Shown piece after piece: positions 1-5,203 of a stretch of 5,203 bases of DNA. A model generated the notes under the pieces. It was given only the letters and a program-made list of their open reading frames with translations. It was not told the origin of the DNA and made no database searches. The stretch lies in assembly GCA_943329165.2 (NCBI GenBank), contig CALQCV020000163.1, positions 1 through 5,203 of the forward strand, read 5' to 3'. Positions within the stretch are counted from its first letter, which is position 1. Every line of letters starts with the position of its first letter. A program made the position numbers and the translations under genes. This DNA is from Candidatus Nitrotoga sp. CP45. Its GTDB lineage: Bacteria > Bacteroidota > Bacteroidia > Flavobacteriales > Flavobacteriaceae.

Positions 1-282
1 TATAATAGTTGGTTAAAAGCAACAAATACAACGCCAAAACAAGCAGCACATGCTAAGTTGTATAGAAACCGACCAGAATTTGAATTGTATAACATCAAAA
101 AAGATGTTTATGAATTGGATAATTTAGCAGATGATAAAGCGTTGACTTCCATAAAAATTAAATTGATTTCTGAATTGAAAAAATGGATGTTAGACCAAGG
201 CGATAAAGGGATTAAAACAGAAGCCGAAGCATTGCGACGATTAAAAGGAGATACTTTAGATTGGAAAACATCCGGAGATTAG
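1..282 (+). CDS. S1-family sulfatase, C-terminal fragment (5' end outside window)
   Basis: The frame is open from base 1 to the TAG at 280-282 and gives 93 residues. The TTG at base 58 is an internal leucine codon, not a start. What is visible matches the C-terminal subdomain of type I (S1) formylglycine sulfatases: a RPEFELYNIKKDVYELDNLA stretch (about residues 24-43), corresponding to the usual RPxEELYDLxxDPxExxNLA, then an amphipathic helix ending in WMLDQGDKGIKTE (about 62-74). The WMxxQGDKGxxTE ending recalls heparan N-sulfatase-like S1 proteins, but the subfamily cannot be set from the tail. The catalytic domain, with the CxPSR motif and metal ligands, lies upstream of the window. The enzyme would hydrolyse sulfate esters (or N-sulfate) on a glycan, probably in the periplasm. 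It lies 39 bases upstream of the lyase-like gene on the same strand, consistent with co-transcription. Confidence 0.85.
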   Translation, partial: YNSWLKATNTTPKQAAHAKLYRNRPEFELYNIKKDVYELDNLADDKALTSIKIKLISELKKWMLDQGDKGIKTEAEALRRLKGDTLDWKTSGD

Positions 283-321
283 TAACTTGCAATTAATTAC
301 ATTAATACTTATAATTTTAAG

Positions 322-1545
322 ATGGTTAAACTAATAAAATGCATATCGTTACTTTTTGTAATTTCAATTGTAAGTTGTGTTTCTGCGCAAATTAAAACAG
401 AAGTAGCAAGTAGTTTTCCAAAAACGCTCGCTATTGATGGAAAAGACTTGCAAAAAAATTACGAGTTAATTGTTGCTAATGATGCTGATAAAGTTAGAGC
501 ACTAAAATCGCTTATAAAAAAAGCAGATAAAATTCTCAAAGAAGCAAATGTATATTCTGTAATGGATAAAAAGCAATTGCCTCCAAGCGGTGACAAACAC
601 GATTACATGAGTACCGGTCCTTATTGGTGGCCAGATCCATCAAAGCCAGATGGGTTACCATATATTAAAAAAGACGGGCAAAGAAATCCTACTTATTACG
701 ATATCTCTGATTCGCAAGAAATTGACAAGCTAGAAGACGCCTCTTTATCATTGGCTTTAGCTTATTATTTTACAAAACAGGTAAAGTATTCTAATTTTGC
801 TTCAAAACTTTTAAAAACCTGGTTTTTAAATCCTGAAACACGACAAAATCCTCACCTTAATTTCGGTCAAGGAATCCCAGGTTTAAATACTGGTCGGGGA
901 ACAGGTATAATAGAAACTCGAGATTTATTTCGAGTTGGAGATGCCGCACTATTGATTCAAGGTTCGCCCAATTGGAATAATAAAGACCACGAGGAATTAA
1001 AAAAATGGTTTTCTGATTATTTAACTTGGATGCTTGAAAGTCCAATTGGGAAAGACGAAGCCAAATCAAAAAATAACCATGGTACATTTTATAGTGAACA
1101 AGTAATTGCATTTGCTTTATTTACAAATAGATTAGATGTTGCTAATAGTGAAATTGAAGTTTTTAAAAACAGAATGGAAAGCCAATTAAAGACAGATGGG
1201 AGTCAGCCTTTTGAATTGGCAAGAACAAAGTCCTGGAGCTATGTTAATATGAATTTATACGGCTATTTTTTAATCGCAAAATTGGCAGAAAATAACAATG
1301 TATCCCTTTGGAACCAACAAATAAGTGAAGGTAAAAGCCTCAGAAATGCCTTAGAATGGATTGTCCCTTATTTAAAAAATGAAAAAGTTTGGGAATATGA
1401 GCAAATTCAAAAAATTAGTTTTGGAGAAACAATTAAGATTTTAAAACTGGCTGCAAATAAATATTCAAATCCTGAATATGAAGCATTAGCCCAAAAAATA
1501 GACTTAAAAACCTATCAATCTGATATTATTGAATTAACCTATTAA
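322..1545 (+). CDS. Exported alginate-lyase superfamily protein (PL5/PL38-like polysaccharide lyase)
   Basis: This complete 407-residue protein probably cleaves a uronic-acid-containing polysaccharide by beta-elimination in the periplasm. An N-terminal hydrophobic signal (residues 1-22) ends in CVSA|Q; an overlapping lipobox-like IVSC (Cys19) makes a lipoprotein form possible. The alginate_lyase domain (PF05426 type, an alpha-barrel fold) spans about residues 55-350. Its hallmarks are DYMSTGPYWWPDPSKPDGLP (94-113) and DGQRNP (118-123), then NNHGTFYSEQ (251-260) with candidate catalytic Asn252 and His253, and DGSQPFELARTKSWSY (292-307) with candidate Arg301 and Tyr307. The order Asn-His, Arg, Tyr and the roughly 54-residue His-to-Tyr spacing match my recollection of PL5 alginate lyases. 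The DGSQPxELxRTxSxxY and NNHGT forms look closer to PL38-like proteins, whose characterised members act on glucuronan or mannuronan. The substrate here is inferred only. No Shine-Dalgarno is seen before the ATG, as is usual in Bacteroidota. It sits between two sulfatase genes, with only one base before the next. Confidence 0.88.
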   Translation: MVKLIKCISLLFVISIVSCVSAQIKTEVASSFPKTLAIDGKDLQKNYELIVANDADKVRALKSLIKKADKILKEANVYSVMDKKQLPPSGDKHDYMSTGPYWWPDPSKPDGLPYIKKDGQRNPTYYDISDSQEIDKLEDASLSLALAYYFTKQVKYSNFASKLLKTWFLNPETRQNPHLNFGQGIPGLNTGRGTGIIETRDLFRVGDAALLIQGSPNWNNKDHEELKKWFSDYLTWMLESPIGKDEAKSKNNHGTFYSEQVIAFALFTNRLDVANSEIEVFKNRMESQLKTDGSQPFELARTKSWSYVNMNLYGYFLIAKLAENNNVSLWNQQISEGKSLRNALEWIVPYLKNEKVWEYEQIQKISFGETIKILKLAANKYSNPEYEALAQKIDLKTYQSDIIELTY

Positions 1546-1546
1546 T

Positions 1547-2896
1547 ATGATTAAAGTCATGAATAAATTCTCTTTCACATTTGTATTGGTTGCATTTGCA
1601 ACTATTTTTAGTGTTTCTGCTCAAAATAAAAAAGTTAAAAATGAAACTTCAAAACCTAATATTATATATATTCTTGCTGATGATTTAGGTATTGGAGATG
1701 TTAGTTGCTATGGTTCGGACAACAATAAAACACCTATAATTGATAAGCTTGCGCAAGGTGGAATTCGTTTTACAAATGGATATACTGCACCTTTATGTGG
1801 CCCTTCAAGAGCTATGATATTGACTGGTCGTTATCCATTTAGGACTGGTGCGGTTAATCAAGACATGGTTGAACAAATAAAACCCGAGAATGAAGTTTTG
1901 ATTCCGTCTGTATTAAAAACAGCGGGCTATACTAGTGCGATGGTAGGAAAGTGGAGTCAATTTTCGTTAACGCCTAAAGATTTTGGTTTTGATGACTACA
2001 TTACTTTTGCTGGTAGTGGAGATTATTGGGCTACTGAAAAAAAGAAATCAGAAAATTATATAGAAAATGGGGTTAATAAAAAGTTAGATCCCTTAACGTA
2101 CATGCCAGACTTAATGCACCAGCATTTGGTTGATTTTATTACAACAAACAAGGACAAACCTTTTTTCTTATATTATTCTATGGTTCACGTTCATGCATTA
2201 ATTCAGCGAACGCCAGACAGTAAACCCGGAAGTGATTTATATGCTGATAATACAGCATATATGGATAAGTTAGTAGGAAAACTTTTAAGCGTACTAGATG
2301 ATTTAAAATTAAAAGAAAATACTCTAATTGTTTTTATGGGTGATAATGGAACCGCAAGTATTTACTCAGAAAGAGGTACAATAGGAGGAAAGGCACTTTC
2401 AGGTAAGAAAGGGTCTATGCTTGAATGTGGCAGTTTAGTTCCAACAATCGCTAGTTGGCCGGGAGTTATTGAACCAGGAAATGTTAGTGATTTATTAATT
2501 GATTCTACTGATATTTTGCCTACGTTTGCTGATTTGGCAGGAGCAAAGTTACCAACAAAGAATGTTTTAGATGGTAGAAGTTTTTTGCCTCAATTAATGG
2601 GAAAGAAAGGAAATCCGAGAGAATGGATATTCATTGAATTAGGAAACAAATGGTATGTTCGTAATGCCAAATGGAAACTAAATAGAGAAGGAGAATTATT
2701 TGACATGAGCAACGCGCCATTTCAAGAAAAATTAGTTTCTAATTATACCGAAAACAAAGAAACTAGTGCGGCATATTCTCTTCTACAAAAAGCATTAAAA
2801 TCATTAAGTCCTGAAAAAGGAATTTTGGATAATGCAGACGGAAGTGGACGGCATGCAAGTAATGTGAAAAAGAAAAAGGAAAAAGTAGAAGAGTAA
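1547..2896 (+). CDS. S1-type formylglycine-dependent sulfatase, exported
   Basis: This complete 449-residue protein should hydrolyse sulfate esters on a glycan in the periplasm. The signal peptide ends at SVSA|Q (25/26). Sulfatase motifs in order: NIIYILADDLGIGD (38-51) with metal ligands Asp45 and Asp46; LCGPSRAMILTGRYP (83-97), where Cys84 of CxPSR becomes formylglycine and Arg88 supports it; GKWS (134-137) with catalytic Lys135; His214/His216 as the likely second active-site histidine; GDNG (265-268) with Asp266 and Asn267 as metal ligands; and KKGSMLECG (287-295) with Lys288 as the probable sulfate-binding lysine. The C-terminal subdomain includes WKLNREGELFDMS (376-388). The His of the usual GKWH motif is Ser137, which probably marks a distinct S1 subfamily. 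The ATG at 1547 starts one base after the lyase-like stop, so translation is probably coupled; ATG 1559 (Met5) is an alternative giving an equally good signal peptide. The tail KKKKEKVEE is lysine-rich. Substrate position is not predictable. Confidence 0.93.
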   Translation: MIKVMNKFSFTFVLVAFATIFSVSAQNKKVKNETSKPNIIYILADDLGIGDVSCYGSDNNKTPIIDKLAQGGIRFTNGYTAPLCGPSRAMILTGRYPFRTGAVNQDMVEQIKPENEVLIPSVLKTAGYTSAMVGKWSQFSLTPKDFGFDDYITFAGSGDYWATEKKKSENYIENGVNKKLDPLTYMPDLMHQHLVDFITTNKDKPFFLYYSMVHVHALIQRTPDSKPGSDLYADNTAYMDKLVGKLLSVLDDLKLKENTLIVFMGDNGTASIYSERGTIGGKALSGKKGSMLECGSLVPTIASWPGVIEPGNVSDLLIDSTDILPTFADLAGAKLPTKNVLDGRSFLPQLMGKKGNPREWIFIELGNKWYVRNAKWKLNREGELFDMSNAPFQEKLVSNYTENKETSAAYSLLQKALKSLSPEKGILDNADGSGRHASNVKKKKEKVEE

Positions 2897-3025
2897 TTAG
2901 GTATAGAGAGTTTGATCCTAACATCATAATAAAAATACTATTCCAAAGAGTTTTTTATCATAAAATTATTTGGCAGTATTTAAATTCAATAAACATTTTA
3001 AAAATAATTATTGAACAAATAGATA

Positions 3026-3033
3026 TAACTTTG
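3026..3033 (+). promoter_or_regulatory. Candidate Bacteroidota -7 promoter element (TAACTTTG)
   Basis: TAACTTTG matches the TAnnTTTG -7 consensus of the primary sigma factor of Bacteroidota exactly. The expected TTG at -33, about 19-20 bases upstream, is absent; the nearest TTG (3011-3013) leaves only 12 bases, so the promoter would be weak or activator-dependent. If used, transcription would start near 3038-3041 and give the susC-like gene a leader of roughly 175-180 bases. Confidence 0.35.
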
Positions 3034-3156
3034 TAAATTTCCGTTTTTTTATGAAAACTAAGAAAAAGTAAATTAATAAATATAAGATGTACAATTTTAT
3101 ACCATTAACGGATTTTCATTATACTTAAAACCTATAGTTTTACCCCTCAATTTTTT

Positions 3157-3182
3157 TTGTCATAAAACATTATTTATGATAA
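3157..3182 (+). repeat. Inverted repeat / RNA hairpin just upstream of the susC-like start
   Basis: The arms TTGTCATAAA (3157-3166) and TTTATGATAA (3173-3182) flank a six-base loop, ACATTA. Nine of ten positions pair by Watson-Crick rules and the tenth is a G-U wobble in RNA. The structure ends 35 bases before the ATG at 3218. It could be a regulator-binding palindrome or a leader hairpin affecting translation. It is AT-rich and preceded by T-tracts rather than followed by one, so it is not a typical terminator on the + strand. On the - strand the T8 run (3151-3158) would read as A's, so it is not a terminator there either. Confidence 0.5.
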
Positions 3183-3217
3183 TTTATAAACAAAAAACAA
3201 ATTAATTAACCTTAATT

Positions 3218-5203
3218 ATGAAAAAACCACTTTTATTATTTTTATTAATTTTCACTTCAACAATTTACGGGCAAGGAGATGCTAAGAAAGTATCAGGAAC
3301 TGTTGTTGACAATAAAGGTGTCTCAATTCCAGGTGTTACAGTTACATTTGAAGATAAAGACGTCGCAACAGATTTAGATGGAAAGTACACCATTGAAGTC
3401 AAAAATTCAAAATCTATGTTGCGATTTTCTTATTTAGGATTTGCACCGCAAATTGTAGTTGTTGGAAAAAACAAAGAGATTAATATTACGCTTCTTGAAG
3501 CAAAAAATGAATTAGACGAAGTTGTTGTCATCGGATATGGAACTCAAAAAAGGTCTAATGTAACGGGTGCTATCTCCAAATATAAAAATGAGAAATTGGA
3601 CGAAATCGCGGTTTCAAGACTTGATCAGGCATTGCAAGGAAAAATTGCTGGTGTTCAAGTTCAGAATATTTCTTCTGAAGCAGGTGCTGACGCTCAAATT
3701 ACTGTTCGTGGAATTAGCTCCATTAATGCAGGAGCAAATCCTTTAGTTGTTGTTGATGGACAACCAATTCCTGATGGTTTGGGCACAATTAATATGGCAG
3801 ATGTAGCCTCAGTTGAAGTTTTGAAAGATGCTGCTTCTGCTGCAATTTATGGTTCTCGTGGAGCAAGTGGAGTTATATTAATTACCACCAAAAGCGGAAA
3901 AGCAGATAAGGTAAGATATGCATTTAAATACAGTACTGGATTTAAAAGTGCGTATAAAAAATATGATCTTATGTCAACTATTGAATATACGGAGTTGCTT
4001 TATAGAGAACAGGCTATTAGAAATACCGATCCAGCAATTCAAGCTGAAGGTTTAATCAATCCAAATGCATTAAATATTTATTATCAAGGTAGCGCTACAA
4101 AAGTGAATAACTTACTTGCGGCTTACATAGTAGAACAAAAAATGCTTGGAGGAAAAGGATATGATTATCAAGATGAAGTTTTACGTACTGCGGAATTCAA
4201 AAACATTCAATTTAGTGCCACTGGAGGAACAAAAAGTTTGAAATATTATGTATCAGGTGGATATCAAGGTGATCAAGGGATTATGTTGAAGAGTAATTTT
4301 CAAAAATTTAATTTCAGAACTAAATTTGATATCGATTTAAGCAAAAGAGTTAAATTATCTGTGAATATAAACCCATCTTATACGACCAAAGAATCTCCTT
4401 CTGAAAACCTGACTAATTTTTGGCGTTATCCTACATGGCTTCCTTATAAACACAACGCTATAACAGCAGCTTTTGTTAATCTAAACCCACAATGGGCAAG
4501 TATTCAACCTGGTGATTACGCTCATCCTAGACACTTTATTGGATTAACATACGATGCAAGCTACCCAGATGGAATTCCTTTATTAATGCCTGATGGAACA
4601 CCTTTTACACCTGCAACTGGCTCTCCTTCAAATTCTGCTCAAAATAATCCAATGGCTTCTTTATTAAGCCATGATATAAATGCAAAATCCTATGGTCTAC
4701 AAAGTGGTGCAACATTAAATGTAAATTTACTTCCTGGATTAGATTTCAAAACAATGAATACGCTTTATATGAAATATGATACCAAGCTAGATTGGTCAGA
4801 TAGAAATGCAGATGGAGATGGAATTGTAAATAAAGGGATTTACTATGATAATAGTTATATTGATTTGTTAACTGAAAACACTTTTAATTATAAAAAAGAA
4901 TTTGATAATAATTCTTTAGAGTACTTAGTAGGATTTACGGCACAACAAACCAAGAGTACTAATACTCAAACTACTGGATTAGATTATCCAAGTGACAATA
5001 TTACTACACTAAACAATGCTTTATTTATTGATAAATCTGGTACTTTTGGATCTAAAAATCAAGTTGGATTATTGTCATTTTTAGTTAGGACAAATTATGT
5101 AGTTGAAAATAAATACATTTTTTCTTTGAGTTATCGTACTGATGGTAGTTCCTATTTTGGACCAGGAAGAAAATGGGGGGATTTCCCAGCGGCTTCTATC
5201 GGA
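3218..5203 (+). CDS. SusC-like TonB-dependent outer-membrane receptor (3' end outside window)
   Basis: The frame is open from ATG 3218 to the last base, giving 662 codons without a stop. SusC-like receptors are about 1000 residues, so roughly a third of the barrel is missing. SusC proteins form outer-membrane barrels that, capped by a SusD lipoprotein, import oligosaccharides using TonB-ExbBD energy. In order: signal peptide MKKPLLLFLLIFTSTIYG|Q (1-18); a carboxypeptidase-regulatory-like domain (about 25-95; SGTVVDNKGVSIPGV, DLDGKYTI); a TonB-box region ELDEVVVIGYGTQKR (98-112); a plug domain (about 113-226) with the signatures LQGKIAGVQV (139-148), ITVRGISSI (161-169), PLVVVDGQPI (175-184) and SVEVLKDAASAAIYGSRGAS (198-217); then the beta-barrel from about 230. 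A DxNxDGDG loop lies at 528-535, and YRTDGSSYFGPGRKWGDFP (639-657) matches the barrel motif RxDGSSxFGxxxRWGxFP. A susD gene is expected directly downstream. The start lacks a Shine-Dalgarno, as is normal in this phylum. Confidence 0.95.
   Translation, partial: MKKPLLLFLLIFTSTIYGQGDAKKVSGTVVDNKGVSIPGVTVTFEDKDVATDLDGKYTIEVKNSKSMLRFSYLGFAPQIVVVGKNKEINITLLEAKNELDEVVVIGYGTQKRSNVTGAISKYKNEKLDEIAVSRLDQALQGKIAGVQVQNISSEAGADAQITVRGISSINAGANPLVVVDGQPIPDGLGTINMADVASVEVLKDAASAAIYGSRGASGVILITTKSGKADKVRYAFKYSTGFKSAYKKYDLMSTIEYTELLYREQAIRNTDPAIQAEGLINPNALNIYYQGSATKVNNLLAAYIVEQKMLGGKGYDYQDEVLRTAEFKNIQFSATGGTKSLKYYVSGGYQGDQGIMLKSNFQKFNFRTKFDIDLSKRVKLSVNINPSYTTKESPSENLTNFWRYPTWLPYKHNAITAAFVNLNPQWASIQPGDYAHPRHFIGLTYDASYPDGIPLLMPDGTPFTPATGSPSNSAQNNPMASLLSHDINAKSYGLQSGATLNVNLLPGLDFKTMNTLYMKYDTKLDWSDRNADGDGIVNKGIYYDNSYIDLLTENTFNYKKEFDNNSLEYLVGFTAQQTKSTNTQTTGLDYPSDNITTLNNALFIDKSGTFGSKNQVGLLSFLVRTNYVVENKYIFSLSYRTDGSSYFGPGRKWGDFPAASIG

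Larger units (their letters stand above)
2897..3217. other. AT-rich intergenic region and putative leader before the susC-like gene
   Basis: This 321-base gap has no convincing gene on either strand. It separates the sulfatase/lyase cluster from the susC-like gene and is the only stretch in the window long enough for a dedicated promoter. It contains a TAACTTTG -7-like element (3026-3033), a 10-bp inverted repeat near the susC start (3157-3182), and a repeated T-tract plus TCATAAAA motif (2951-2971 and 3153-3176). Two tiny open frames occur (3051-3071, MKTKKK; 3087-3128, 13 residues), but nothing supports their translation. No strong intrinsic terminator was found after the sulfatase stop, so read-through from upstream is possible. 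Confidence 0.8.

Noticed and set aside
58..60. TTG as start of a small 74-residue protein
   Set aside because: The frame stays open to base 1 and the upstream residues continue the sulfatase C-terminal region, so this is an internal leucine codon.
283..321. Separate promoter in the gap before the lyase-like gene
   Set aside because: The 39-base gap has no TAnnTTTG element with a TTG at the right distance, so co-transcription with the upstream sulfatase is simpler.
857..1111. 84-codon open frame on the - strand
   Set aside because: It lies wholly inside the lyase-like gene, opposite conserved motif regions, and its translation shows no recognisable domain or signal; it is a shadow frame.
2907..2919. 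AGAGTTTGATCCT, identical to the start of the conserved 16S rRNA 5' primer site
   Set aside because: The match stops after 13 bases (AACATC follows instead of GGCTCAG) and no further rRNA sequence is present; it is a coincidence, though it could confuse short-match searches.
2897..2921. TTAGG...CCTAA inverted repeat right after the sulfatase stop as a terminator
   Set aside because: The stem is only five base pairs with a 15-base loop and no T-tract directly after it, so it is too weak to call.
3051..3128. Tiny open frames MKTKKK and a 13-residue peptide as leader peptides
   Set aside because: They are very short, lack a ribosome-binding signal or an attenuator-like arrangement, and are expected by chance in AT-rich sequence.
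1..5203. CRISPR array, tRNA, rRNA, insertion sequence or defence system
   Set aside because: No regularly spaced repeats, cloverleaf-like sequence, transposase motifs or nuclease/toxin genes are seen; the coding content is explained by polysaccharide-utilisation genes.

Overview
The window looks like part of a polysaccharide utilisation locus (PUL) from a marine-type Bacteroidota, most likely Flavobacteriia. The reasons are strongly AT-rich DNA with dense coding, signal peptides ending in SAQ or YGQ, starts without Shine-Dalgarno sequences, and a SusC-type TonB-dependent receptor next to sulfatases and a polysaccharide-lyase-like protein. Genus and species cannot be told from what is visible.

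All genes are on the + strand. Positions 1-282 are the last 93 codons of an S1-type sulfatase that begins outside the window. After a 39-base gap comes an intact 407-residue exported protein of the alginate lyase (PF05426, PL5/PL38-like) superfamily (322-1545). One base after its stop codon begins an intact 449-residue sulfatase (1547-2896) with a canonical CxPSR formylglycine motif but a variant GKWS motif in place of GKWH. These three genes are probably one transcription unit. A 321-base AT-rich intergenic region (2897-3217) follows. It holds a plausible Bacteroidota -7 promoter element (TAACTTTG) and a hairpin-forming inverted repeat close to the next start. A SusC-like outer-membrane receptor then begins at 3218 and runs off the window end after 662 codons; it is absent from any closed-ORF list because its stop codon lies outside.

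Inferred joint role: the SusC receptor (with a SusD partner expected downstream) imports oligosaccharides, the lyase-like enzyme cleaves uronic-acid linkages by beta-elimination, and the two sulfatases remove sulfate esters. The combination suggests a sulfated, uronate-containing glycan such as an algal polysaccharide, but the exact substrate cannot be fixed from the sequence. I found no clearly new system. The most distinctive points are the missing active-site histidine in the complete sulfatase, the pairing of a PL5/PL38-like lyase with two sulfatases, and the structured AT-rich leader of the susC-like gene.
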